A stretch of DNA of 32,176 nucleotides from the NCBI GenBank assembly GCA_013361335.1, contig JABFYH010000028.1, positions 1 to 32,176 on the forward strand. Reading direction: 5' to 3'. The first letter of the stretch is position 1; every line of letters begins with the position of its first letter. The DNA is from Gemmatimonadaceae bacterium. GTDB lineage: Bacteria > Gemmatimonadota > Gemmatimonadetes > Gemmatimonadales > Gemmatimonadaceae. This document shows, one piece after another, positions 23,831 to 32,176 of the stretch. The notes under the pieces were generated by a model. That model did not search any database. It saw only the letters and a program-made list of their open reading frames with translations, and was not told the origin of the DNA. A program made the translations under genes and the position numbers.

Positions 23831-23889
23831 GGACGAGCGGAGGAGCGGAAAACCCTACAGCAACATGAGCGGACGAGCGGAGGAGCGGA
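23831..23889. repeat. 19-base direct repeat upstream of ccmE
   Basis: The sequence ggacgagcggaggagcgga occurs at 23831-23849 and again at 23871-23889, 40 bases apart, in the 96-base gap between the YfiM-like gene and ccmE. The repeat lies just upstream of the ccmE -10 box, so it could be a tandem operator, or just a local duplication. Confidence 0.7.
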
Positions 23890-23903
23890 GGCCCTGGGGT
23901 CGG

Positions 23904-24224
23904 TCAGCGCGCCGTGTGGGTCAGCAGGAGGGTCATCGTCCCCGCCCCGGCGGCGTCCCAGGTGAGGTCGCGGACGCTGAACTCTCCCTTCACCCGGCGA
24001 TCGCGCAGCTCCTTCCCCACGCCGAGCGTCGCGGTCGCCACCGACGCTCCGGCGAGCGACGCCCCGTGCGAGACGCCGGCGCCGCGCAGGGCGCCGTACC
24101 CCAGGCTCTGGGCGAGCGCCGACAGAAAGAAGTGCTGGGCCTTGTCCCGGCTCAGCCACGCGTCGGCGGCGTGGCCGGGTCCCGCCGGTCCGTGCAGCGA
24201 GAAGACGAGCAGGAGCCCCCGCAT
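23904..24224 (-). CDS. YfiM-like (DUF2279) exported protein
   Basis: A 106-residue protein starting MRGLLLVFSLHGPAGPGHAA, a short signal peptide, followed by a domain that matches the YfiM/DUF2279 pattern: LSRDKAQHFFLSALAQSLGY at 25-44, LGVGKELRDRR and FSVRDLTWDAAGAG. DKAQHF and the KELxDRR/DLxWDxxG segments are the family hallmarks. Small hydrophobic helices suggest association with the inner or outer membrane. Its function is unknown. The ATG at 24224 shares one base with the UDG stop (TGATG), so it is translationally coupled to a DNA repair gene, an odd pairing. A longer frame reaches 24503 as a shadow of the UDG gene. Confidence 0.72.
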   Translation of the reverse strand: MRGLLLVFSLHGPAGPGHAADAWLSRDKAQHFFLSALAQSLGYGALRGAGVSHGASLAGASVATATLGVGKELRDRRVKGEFSVRDLTWDAAGAGTMTLLLTHTAR

Positions 24225-24874
24225 CAGGCCACGCTGCGCGTCGCGCCGCTGCCGAGACGGGCGCCGACCAGGGCGAGCGCCCGCTCGAGGAGCGCACGAT
24301 TTCCGGGCATGTGAATCCAGCTGCTGGCGCCACTCGGGTGGGGCAGCGGGATCGCGACCGAGCGTCCTCCCTCGTGCGTGACCTCGTGCTCGCGGCCGAT
24401 CACGTCGGCGAGCGGCCCCGGGCCGAGGAATCGGTCGATCGCCAGCCGCCCGACGGGAACGATCAGCGCGGGCCGGAGGATGCGCAGCTCGTCGGCGAGC
24501 CACCCGCCACAGCGCTCGCGCTCCCGCGGCGTAGGCACGCGGTCACCGCGGCCTGAGGGGTGCGGGCCGGGATAGCACCGCGTGATGGCGGAGATGTAGA
24601 GCCACTCGCGCGCGGTGGCCTCGTCCAGTCCCGCCGTCGCCAGCCATTGAAAGAGCGTGCGGCCCGCTCGGCCGGCGAACGGCTTGCCTCCGCTCGTTTC
24701 CATCTGGCCAGGCGCCTGACCGATCAACATCCCGCGCGGCGCACGGGCGTGCGAGACGATCGGCAGGACGTTCGGGTCGTGCGCGCATCGCCGGCACGCC
24801 GCCAGACGAGCACAGTGCGCGTCGAGCGCCGTGGCGAGCGCGTCAGGAGCGAGGGGCAGCGTGGTGCGGGGCAC
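24224..24874 (-). CDS. Uracil-DNA glycosylase family protein, Fe-S (family 4-like)
   Basis: A 216-residue UDG-superfamily protein. Motif I is GQAPG at 52-56 followed by GGKPFAGRAGRTLFQWL, and motif II is HPSGAS from 179. Four cysteines, C27 and C30 (ACRRC), C100 (AITRC) and C122 (RCGGW), fit the [4Fe-4S] pattern of family 4 enzymes. Uracil-excising activity is likely but the subfamily is less typical (GQAPGQ rather than GEAPGEEED), so substrate range is open. The start is a GTG at 24874, with a TAGAAT box six bases upstream: a leaderless arrangement. The stop overlaps the YfiM-like start by one base. Confidence 0.85.
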   Translation of the reverse strand: MPRTTLPLAPDALATALDAHCARLAACRRCAHDPNVLPIVSHARAPRGMLIGQAPGQMETSGGKPFAGRAGRTLFQWLATAGLDEATAREWLYISAITRCYPGPHPSGRGDRVPTPRERERCGGWLADELRILRPALIVPVGRLAIDRFLGPGPLADVIGREHEVTHEGGRSVAIPLPHPSGASSWIHMPGNRALLERALALVGARLGSGATRSVA

Positions 24875-24880
24875 GGTCGC

Positions 24881-24886
24881 ATTCTA
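24881..24886 (-). promoter_or_regulatory. -10 box (TAGAAT) immediately upstream of the UDG gene, leaderless type
   Basis: The minus strand reads gagggTAGAATgcgaccGTG. The hexamer matches five of six consensus bases and lies six bases before the GTG start codon, so the transcript would begin on or beside the codon. No -35 or Shine-Dalgarno is seen. Confidence 0.55.
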
Positions 24887-25066
24887 CCCTCTCCGCGCGG
24901 TGCGGTGCCAGGCGTGGCGGCTCCGGTGCAGCGTGGGCGGAACAGCGGCAGACGGCCACGGCCCGGCGACTACTCGGACCGGGCCGGACGTGTTCCCTGA
25001 GGCACTCCGGAGCCGGACTCGGTACGACAGCTACAAGTACAAGAGCAACTGCTGTTTGCCAGAGAG

Positions 25067-25119
25067 CACAGAGGACACAGAGAACGGCAAGGGCTTTGCT
25101 CTTCTCTGTGTCCTCTGTG
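25067..25119. repeat. 18-bp perfect inverted repeat (CACAGAG element)
   Basis: The arm cacagaggacacagagaa (25067-25084) is repeated as an exact reverse complement at 25102-25119, with a 17-base loop that itself contains a short complementary pair. Each arm contains CACAGAG twice at nine-base spacing. It could form a strong cruciform or an RNA hairpin. Similar CACAGAG/CTCTGTG runs are recalled from intergenic repeats of other bacterial genomes, but this is memory and not a search result. No U-tract follows, so an intrinsic terminator is not clear. Confidence 0.75.
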
Positions 25120-25272
25120 GCTGATGGCTTTGCTTCTGTTTTGGTCGTTGTTGCAGAGATGGCTCGATGTGCCTGCGCATCCCGAGGCCATGGTTCGGCA
25201 GTGTCCAGCCGTTGTCCAGTCCTGTCCGTCTCCCGCTGTTCCAGGCCGGCGAACGAAGCTCACCCAGGGCGC

Positions 25273-26280
25273 TCACTCGCGACGAGCATGGCGTCGCCGT
25301 TCCGGGAAATGCCTGTCCAGGAATCGGATGAGCGCGCGCTCCTCGGCCGAGTGCGCGTACTCGTCCGCCGCCTGGCGGTAGCGACCCGAGAGCTCGATGG
25401 TCTCGCCGTCGTCGAGATAGCGCGCGATGACGATCGGATGCACGTACGACGATCGGCAGATCGCCGGGGTGTTGCCCAGCTCGGACGCGACCAGCCGCAT
25501 CGCGGTGGCCACGTTGCGCTTCGCTTCGGTGGGCGACGCCGCCGGCCCGAGCTCCGCGAGCACGGTGGCCGCGCGCAGCGTGCCCCCCCAGGTGCGGAAA
25601 TCCTTCGCGCTGTAGGCGACACCGAGCGTGTCGTGCAGGTATTCGTTGACGTCGCGTGCGGTGAGGTCGCGCCAGCGCGAGCCGTCACGATACCGGAAGA
25701 GCCGCGTGCCGGGGGTGGCGAGATGCCGCTTCACCAGCCGAGCGAGCTCGCGGTTCGTGACGACCTGCCGCTGCGGCACGGATTTCTTGCCGACGTACGT
25801 GAACACTGCGCGTCCCTTCAGGAGCTCCACGTGCCGCTTGCGCAGCGTCGCGATGCCGAAGGTCTTGTTCTCTTCCGCGTAGCGCTCGCCGCCGACGCGG
25901 AAGAAGCTCTCGCTGATGAGGCGGACCACCGCGGCCGCGACGGTCCGCCGCGACGGCGTGCGCGCGTTCGCATGCGTGCGGACCCGCGCACGGAGCGCCG
26001 GCAGCTCCTTCGCCAGCTCGCGCACACGGTAGTACTTGCGCAGCTGACCACGCTCCACCGCGCGCGGATGATAGCGATACTGCTTCCGCTGCTTGAGGTC
26101 GAGCCCCCAGGCCTGGATCTCGGCCCCCGCGCTCGCCGCCACGTGGACGTCCGTCCAGCCGGGCGGTATGACGAGACGACGGATGCGCTCGAGCGTGCGC
26201 GCGTCCGTCACCAGGCGGCCATCCGCGCGGCGATAGCGGAACCGGTTCTTCGAGCCTTCGCGACGGATCCATTCGGCCAT
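25273..26280 (-). CDS. DNA topoisomerase IB (poxvirus-like)
   Basis: A 335-residue type IB topoisomerase that relaxes supercoils through a 3'-phosphotyrosyl intermediate. The N-terminal domain (RFRYRRADGRLVTDARTLER, then IPPGWTDVHV) is standard. Catalytic residues are inferred by alignment with the Deinococcus enzyme: R128 in FFRVGGERYAEEN, K165 or K166 in YVGKK, R229 in KDFRTWGGT, N270 in LGNTPAIC and nucleophile Y279 in RSSYVHP. Asn270 replaces the His of vaccinia, as in Deinococcus. Spacing of R229 and N270 to Y279 (50 and 9 residues) matches. The ATG is at 26280; the gene is divergent from the enoyl-CoA hydratase, with 83 bases between the starts. Bacterial TopIB is patchily distributed and likely of old horizontal origin. 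Confidence 0.93.
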   Translation of the reverse strand: MAEWIRREGSKNRFRYRRADGRLVTDARTLERIRRLVIPPGWTDVHVAASAGAEIQAWGLDLKQRKQYRYHPRAVERGQLRKYYRVRELAKELPALRARVRTHANARTPSRRTVAAAVVRLISESFFRVGGERYAEENKTFGIATLRKRHVELLKGRAVFTYVGKKSVPQRQVVTNRELARLVKRHLATPGTRLFRYRDGSRWRDLTARDVNEYLHDTLGVAYSAKDFRTWGGTLRAATVLAELGPAASPTEAKRNVATAMRLVASELGNTPAICRSSYVHPIVIARYLDDGETIELSGRYRQAADEYAHSAEERALIRFLDRHFPERRRHARRE

Positions 26281-26319
26281 AGTCGTGCGGCGTCGAAGGC
26301 AAATTGCGGTCCGCGCATG

Positions 26320-26325
26320 TAGATT
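26320..26325 (+). promoter_or_regulatory. Putative -10 box (TAGATT) for the enoyl-CoA hydratase-recF-dciA genes
   Basis: TAGATT lies 38 bases before the enoyl-CoA hydratase ATG in the short divergent gap with topIB. No good -35 is visible. It is the same hexamer seen before cutA, DUF1611 and gyrB. Confidence 0.4.
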
Positions 26326-26363
26326 CCGGATCGCGCTGCCACCCCTGGCCCGACGCCTCGCCC

Positions 26364-27143
26364 ATGGTCTACGAGCTCCTCACCTTCGACGTCGCCGACC
26401 GGATCGCCACGATCACGGTCAACCGCCCGGACAAGCTGAACGCCCTCAACGACGCCGTCATGGACGAGCTGCGAACGGCGATCGCCGAGGCGCGGCGGCG
26501 CCGCGACGTCGGGGCGGTGCTGCTGACCGGCGCCGGGCGCGCGTTCGTCGCCGGCGCGGACATCGCCGAGCTCGCGGATCAGCGTGCGACCGAGGGGAAG
26601 GCGCGGGCAGAGCGCGGCCAGCGGGTGTTCCGTCGCTTCGAGACTTCGCCCAAGCCGACGCTGGCCGCCGTGAACGGCTTCGCCCTCGGCGGCGGGTGCG
26701 AGCTGGCGATGGCCTGCCACATGCGCATCGCCTCCGAGGCGGCGAAGTTCGGACAGCCCGAGGTGAAGCTCGGCATCGTGCCCGGGTACGGCGGCTCGCA
26801 GCGCCTGCCGCGCATCGTCGGCAAGGGGCGCGCCCTCCAGCTGCTGTTGACCGGCGAGATGATCGACGCCGCGGAGGCCTATCGGATCGGGCTGGTCAAT
26901 CGTGTGGTGCCGGCGGCCGAGCTCATTCCCGCCGCGCGCGCGCTGCTGACCACGATTCTGGCCCAGGGCCCGCTCGCGGTCGCGCACTGCATCGAGGCGG
27001 TGGATCGCGGGCTCGACATGGGGCTCGACGACGCGATCGCCCTCGAGGCGTCGTACTTCGGCATGCTCTCGGCGACGAAGGACAAGGAGGAAGGGATGCG
27101 GGCCTTTCTCGAGAAGCGGCCGGCGATGTTCACCGGCACGTGA
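26364..27143 (+). CDS. Enoyl-CoA hydratase/isomerase (crotonase) family protein
   Basis: A complete 259-residue crotonase. The oxyanion-hole segment is AGADIAEL (63-70) and GFALGGGCELA (105-115). The two catalytic glutamates of true hydratases are present: E113 in GGGCELA and E133 in GQPEVKLGI, followed by PGYGGSQRLPR. It should hydrate trans-2-enoyl-CoA in beta-oxidation or a related pathway; specificity (for example crotonyl-CoA) is not certain. The ATG at 26364 begins the homologous region (MVYELLTFDVADRIATITVN). Its stop overlaps the recF GTG start as GTGA, an unusual partnership of a fatty-acid enzyme with a replication-repair gene. Confidence 0.93.
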   Translation: MVYELLTFDVADRIATITVNRPDKLNALNDAVMDELRTAIAEARRRRDVGAVLLTGAGRAFVAGADIAELADQRATEGKARAERGQRVFRRFETSPKPTLAAVNGFALGGGCELAMACHMRIASEAAKFGQPEVKLGIVPGYGGSQRLPRIVGKGRALQLLLTGEMIDAAEAYRIGLVNRVVPAAELIPAARALLTTILAQGPLAVAHCIEAVDRGLDMGLDDAIALEASYFGMLSATKDKEEGMRAFLEKRPAMFTGT

Positions 27144-28303
27144 TCCCCGCGGACGCGCGCGTCGTGCTGCGATCGCTCGCGCTGCGCGACTTCCGCAACC
27201 TGGCGCGGCTCGATCTCGTCATCCCGTCCGCCGGCGTCGCGATCGTGGGCGAGAATGGTCAGGGCAAATCGAACCTGCTCGAGGCGGTCTATTATCTCCA
27301 CCTGCTCCGCTCCGTTCGCGGCGCGCGCGACGTGGACGTCATCCGCTTCGGCGCCGCCGGCTTTCATGTCGCGGCGCGCGCCGAAGGCGGCGTACACCAC
27401 GAGCTGACGGCGGGGTTCGAGCGAACGGGCCGACGCAAGCGGGTGAAGCTGGATGGCATCGAGCCGCCGCGGTTGAGCGACGCGCTTGGCGCGCTGCCCT
27501 GCGTGCTCTTCTCTCCCGCCGACGTCGATCTCGTGGCGGGTGCGCCGAGCGCGCGGCGACGTTATCTCGACATCCTGCTTGCGCTGTCGTCGCGGCCGTA
27601 TCTGGCGGCGCTTCAGCGCTATCGCCATGCGCTGGCCCAGCGCAACGCCGCGCTGCGCGACGCGGTGCGCTCCACCGGCGCACGGAGCGAGCAGCGGGTG
27701 GCCGTCTGGGAAGCACCGCTCGCCGAACATGGCGCGACGCTGTGGTGCGAGCGAGTGGCCTGGGCGTCGCAGGCATCGCCGCGATTCGCCGAGATGTGTG
27801 CGGCGATCGGTGAGCAGGCCCCGGTCGGGATGCGCTATGCCACCGCGCTGGAGCCGACCTCCCGCGAGCCCGCCGACGTGCGCGACGCGATCGCGCGCGC
27901 CCTCGAGCAGAAGCGTGGGCTGGACGTCCGGCGCGGGATCACCCACGCCGGTCCGCATCGCGACGATCTCGCGCTCACCCTCGACGGCCGCGAGCTGCGG
28001 GCGTTCGGCTCCGCCGGCCAGCAGCGCACGGCGGCGATCGCCCTGCGTCTGCTCGAGGGCGACACGCTGCGCGAGCGGCGTGGCGCGGCGCCGCTGCTGC
28101 TGCTCGACGATCCCTTCGCCGAGCTCGACGTGCGCCGTTCGTCGCGCATCCTGGAGCTGCTCGCGGCGCATGGGATGGGGCAGACCATCCTGACCGTGCC
28201 GCGCGAGACCGACATCCCGCCGGCGCTGACGCAGCTGGACCGTTGGCGGATCGAGGCCGGCGTGGTGCACAGCGACCGCACGATGCGACAGGGCGCGGCA
28301 TGA
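27140..28303 (+). CDS. recF: DNA replication and repair protein RecF
   Basis: A 387-residue SMC-like ATPase that helps load RecA at ssDNA gaps with RecO and RecR. It has Walker A GENGQGKS at 37-44 followed by NLLEAVYYLHLLRSVRG, the RecF-type FSPADVDLVAGAPSARRRYL, signature GSAGQQRTAAIALRLLE and Walker B PLLLLDDPFAELD. The start is a GTG at 27140 that overlaps the enoyl-CoA hydratase stop (GTGA); the long frame upstream of it is a shadow of the hydratase. The stop overlaps the dciA start (ATGA). In many bacteria the order is dnaA-dnaN-recF-gyrB; here dnaA and dnaN are not upstream. Confidence 0.95.
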   Translation: MIPADARVVLRSLALRDFRNLARLDLVIPSAGVAIVGENGQGKSNLLEAVYYLHLLRSVRGARDVDVIRFGAAGFHVAARAEGGVHHELTAGFERTGRRKRVKLDGIEPPRLSDALGALPCVLFSPADVDLVAGAPSARRRYLDILLALSSRPYLAALQRYRHALAQRNAALRDAVRSTGARSEQRVAVWEAPLAEHGATLWCERVAWASQASPRFAEMCAAIGEQAPVGMRYATALEPTSREPADVRDAIARALEQKRGLDVRRGITHAGPHRDDLALTLDGRELRAFGSAGQQRTAAIALRLLEGDTLRERRGAAPLLLLDDPFAELDVRRSSRILELLAAHGMGQTILTVPRETDIPPALTQLDRWRIEAGVVHSDRTMRQGAA

Positions 28304-28611
28304 GCCCGGCGCGCAAGAAGCCGGCAGCCATCGGCGACGTGTTGGCCGGCGTGCTCCAGGACACCGGCATCGCCGCCCGGGTCGAGCAGGCGGGGATCAT
28401 CCCGGAGTGGAGCACCCTCGTCGGCGCGCAGATCGCCGCCGTCGCCGAGCCGATGTCGGTGACGGCCGACGGGACGTTGTTCGTGAACGTGACGACGAAC
28501 GCGTGGATGAACGAGCTGTCGCTGATGGAGCCCGAGCTCCTGCGCGCGCTGAACGCGAAGGAGGGGCGGGCTCCGGTGAAGCGGATCCGGTGGCTGCTGC
28601 GCCGGCAGTGA
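28300..28611 (+). CDS. dciA: DciA-like DUF721 protein
   Basis: A 103-residue DUF721 protein. The core is IGDVLAGVLQDTGIAARVEQ, the conserved W in IIPEWSTLVGAQIAAVAEPM, GTLFVNVTTNAWMNELSLME and a basic VKRIRWLLRR end. DUF721 proteins include DciA, the widespread bacterial operator/loader of the DnaB helicase, and in actinobacteria this gene also lies between recF and gyrB. The ATG at 28300 overlaps the recF stop as ATGA. A longer frame upstream is a recF shadow. No dnaB is in the window. The family call is strong; the helicase-loading role here follows from family knowledge and synteny. Confidence 0.85.
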   Translation: MSPARKKPAAIGDVLAGVLQDTGIAARVEQAGIIPEWSTLVGAQIAAVAEPMSVTADGTLFVNVTTNAWMNELSLMEPELLRALNAKEGRAPVKRIRWLLRRQ

Positions 28612-28697
28612 CCCATGGGGTGAGGACGGGCGACGAAGCGGACTCGTGCGGTGCCGCAAATCATTGTGGAGCAAGGCTTTAGCAGGAGGCCGCCTGG

Positions 28698-30745
<2,048 letters not shown>

Positions 30746-30760
30746 CCGGCATCACGAGCG

Positions 30761-30799
30761 GACGAAGGGCGACGACCACTGCGGTCGTCGCCCTTCGTC
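30761..30799. terminator. Perfect 17-bp hairpin between convergent genes
   Basis: gacgaagggcgacgacc (30761-30777) pairs exactly with 30783-30799 around a five-base loop actgc. It begins 15 bases after the gyrB stop and ends 4 bases before the stop of the convergent gene at 30804. No T-run follows on either strand, so it is a symmetric, probably bidirectional terminator or a transcript-end stabiliser. Confidence 0.75.
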
Positions 30800-30803
30800 A
30801 CGC

Positions 30804-31370
30804 TCAGCGCGGCGCGACTCCAGGCAGCCGCGCGATCCCGACTTCGAGCAGCCAGATGCCGCTCCGGATGTCCGGCAGCCGATGCCAGGTCACGCCGGTC
30901 CGGAACCCGACGGTCCCGGTGCCCAGCACGGCGGCCGCACCGAGGTTGTAGCCGGCCGTTCCTCCGCCACCCCCTTCCGCCGCTCCGCCCACCAGCGTCA
31001 GGCCAGCGGCGGGCAGCAGCAGGACGCCGGGCGCGATCGACAGCGGAACGGTCGCGTCGAACCGGGCGCCGAGCACGACGACGCCCGCCGCCAGCGTGCG
31101 AGGTATCGTGCCGATGGCGATGTCGGCACCCAGCCCGCCGGGCGCCACCTGGGTGAAGCTCATGCCGACCGTGGTCAGCTCGAGTGGCGCCGCCTCCCTG
31201 CCGCTTCCCAGCATTCCCAACGACCCACCGATGATCCAGCCCTGCCGCTTCACGGCGGACGAGTCCTGCGCGCCGAGACGTCCCCCGATCATTGCGAGCA
31301 GCGTCGCCGCCACGATCGCCGCCCGTGCCGTGCCCCTGCCGACCCAGCGCCTCCCGCGAAGTCCGAACAT
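30804..31370 (-). CDS. Exported protein, probable outer-membrane or periplasmic
   Basis: A 188-residue protein with a clear Sec signal: basic GRRWVGRGTARA, hydrophobic AIVAATLLAMIGG, cleavage near GRLGAQ-DSS (about residue 35). The mature part is rich in Gly, Ala and alternating hydrophobic strands (WIIGGSLGMLG, LELTTVGMSFTQVAPGGLGA, FRTGVTWHRLPDIRSGIWLL), consistent with a small beta barrel. It does not end in Phe. Start ATG at 31370 has AGGAG about six bases upstream. It is convergent with gyrB and downstream of another exported-protein gene. No function is recognised. Confidence 0.72.
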   Translation of the reverse strand: MFGLRGRRWVGRGTARAAIVAATLLAMIGGRLGAQDSSAVKRQGWIIGGSLGMLGSGREAAPLELTTVGMSFTQVAPGGLGADIAIGTIPRTLAAGVVVLGARFDATVPLSIAPGVLLLPAAGLTLVGGAAEGGGGGTAGYNLGAAAVLGTGTVGFRTGVTWHRLPDIRSGIWLLEVGIARLPGVAPR

Positions 31371-31486
31371 GCGACGCTCCTGGTGAACTGTTTGGCGGTG
31401 TCGGCGTAGGCCGACCGCGATGCGTTCGGTGTGTCACGGAACGCGTGGTTCGGCGCCGATTCGGCTCATCTCCCCAGAAACGGCAG

Positions 31487-31518
31487 AGCGCCCATCGTCA
31501 CAGGTGACGATGGGCGCT
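31487..31518 (-). terminator. Stem-loop terminator downstream of the OMP-like gene
   Basis: agcgcccatcgtca (31487-31500) pairs perfectly with 31505-31518 around a cagg tetraloop. It lies 22 bases after the stop of the gene ending at 31541. On the minus strand a short TTTCT follows about six bases after the stem. It should separate that gene from the exported-protein gene at 31370. Confidence 0.65.
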
Positions 31519-31540
31519 GCGACCCGCAGGTACCCGCGAA

Positions 31541-32176
31541 CTAGAAGACCAGACCGACGCTGTGCCGGGTCATCCGCGTCGGCACGCCCGCGACCTGGGC
31601 CATCACGTACTGGCCGCGGTAGGCGAGGCGGAGTGGGCCGATGAAGGGGATCGAGACCATGCCACCCACCGATGGACCCTGGAGCTTTGCCGTGACCGGC
31701 GCGACGGTGGTGTCGGTCGGCATCGTGGTCTCGGCGTACGTGGTGTATCCGCCAAGCGCCGAGATCCGGAGCGGGTGGACGTTGATGAGATCGAGCGAAA
31801 CTCCGCCACCGACCATGGTCGAGCGGTATCCGCCCCCCTGGCCGTATTCCGGCGCGCCATAGAGGCCGATGCCATGAAAGCGCACGCCGAGGAACGTGAG
31901 TCCCGCGACGTGACCGCTCGGCGGCGTCAGACCGTCGGGCGACTTGATCGGGGTGAACGAGCCGAGCACGCCGAAGGTGACGTCGACGCCGGCGCGGCGG
32001 GCGTTGAAGGCGGGTTGATCCGCCTTCTTCTCCGCCGGTGCGGCCTGCTTCGTCACAGGTGCCGCGGCCGGTGGTTGCGTCGCCGGCTGCTCCGCGACGC
32101 GTTCCGGGGCAGGGGCCGGGGCCGGGGTCGGCGCCATCGGCGCCGGGGCGGCCGCGGGCTGAGTGGCGACCCGCTC
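31541..32176 (-). CDS. Predicted outer-membrane beta-barrel protein with Pro/Ala-rich linker (N-terminus beyond window)
   Basis: The frame is open to the window edge, so the gene is partial; the ATG at 32137 is only an internal Met in repetitive sequence. The visible 211 residues begin with a low-complexity linker made of ERVATQPAAAPAP, APTPAPAPAPERVAEQP and ATQPPAAAPV segments, then a beta-rich domain (VDVTFGVLGSFTPIKS, GLTFLGVRFHGIGLYG, TMVGGGVSLDLINVHPLRIS, LRLAYRGQYVMAQ). It ends in RHSVGLVF; a terminal Phe and alternating strands are the outer-membrane insertion signal. A Pro/Ala linker before a barrel suggests a spacer across peptidoglycan or an N-terminal domain outside the window. Function is unknown. 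Confidence 0.72.
   Translation of the reverse strand, partial: ERVATQPAAAPAPMAPTPAPAPAPERVAEQPATQPPAAAPVTKQAAPAEKKADQPAFNARRAGVDVTFGVLGSFTPIKSPDGLTPPSGHVAGLTFLGVRFHGIGLYGAPEYGQGGGYRSTMVGGGVSLDLINVHPLRISALGGYTTYAETTMPTDTTVAPVTAKLQGPSVGGMVSIPFIGPLRLAYRGQYVMAQVAGVPTRMTRHSVGLVF

Larger units (their letters stand above)
24875..25272. other. Intergenic region of 398 bases, lower GC, with repeats
   Basis: This is the largest gap without a gene. It lies between the start of the UDG gene and the end of the topoisomerase IB gene, both on the minus strand. It holds the UDG -10 box at its left edge, a long inverted repeat at 25067-25119, and three TGTCC pentamers at 10-11-base spacing (25202, 25213, 25223). 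Short frames through it show no homology or codon bias. The section 25020-25170 is visibly less GC-rich than its surroundings, which hints at an inserted element. Confidence 0.7.

Noticed and set aside
25067-25119. CRISPR repeat or intrinsic terminator
   Set aside because: Only one inverted pair, no repeat-spacer periodicity, and no T-run after the stem.

Overview
This is a GC-rich chromosomal window from a Gram-negative bacterium. Evidence for Gram-negative: lipoprotein signals, a beta-barrel protein ending in Phe, a System I (Ccm) cytochrome c maturation cluster and MscS/PspA envelope genes. Protein style, GC content and gene content best fit Gemmatimonadota or a close relative; that is an inference, not a database result. 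Coding density is very high: about 28 CDS and four tRNAs. Eleven neighbouring gene pairs overlap by 1-8 bases, so translational coupling is a general habit here. I see no phage, insertion sequence, CRISPR array or rRNA.

Layout. 1-770 (minus strand): the tRNA-Thr(UGU)-Tyr(GUA)-Gly(UCC)-Thr(GGU)-tuf operon with its promoter. 824-7338 (minus): cysS, a small P-loop protein coupled to an MscS channel, a DUF1611 protein, and a YbjN-like/PspA/AI-2E-permease envelope operon. 7455-12538: the two L-serine dehydratase subunits, split by a lipoprotein gene on the other strand, then uvrA. 12657-18854 (plus): a seven-gene run of cutA, TPR protein, macro-domain protein, membrane-anchored transglutaminase, ABC ATPase, large permease and lipoprotein. 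18924-20219 (plus): a radical SAM/HhH protein of the DNA modification/repair type, with its own promoter. 20232-23807 (minus): ccmE-ccmF-ccmH and a CcmI-like zinc-ribbon protein. 23904-24874 (minus): an Fe-S uracil-DNA glycosylase coupled to a YfiM-like protein. 25273-26280 (minus): topoisomerase IB. 26364-30745 (plus): enoyl-CoA hydratase, recF, dciA (DUF721), gyrB. 30804-32176 (minus): two exported proteins, the last cut by the window edge.

How the genes work together. Most are housekeeping: translation (tuf, tRNAs, cysS), DNA replication and repair (uvrA, UDG, radical SAM/HhH, topIB, recF, dciA, gyrB), envelope maintenance and cytochrome c assembly. The most unusual content is the Ccm cluster: CcmE has Cys in place of the heme-binding His (CxxxY), CcmH carries extra cysteines, and the CcmI-like protein ends in two zinc ribbons. 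Also notable are an orphan radical SAM protein whose usual DUF4130/UDG partner is absent, an ABC-like protein without signature or Walker B, several genes whose -10 box lies only 5-6 bases before the start codon (leaderless mRNAs), and short intergenic repeat elements.
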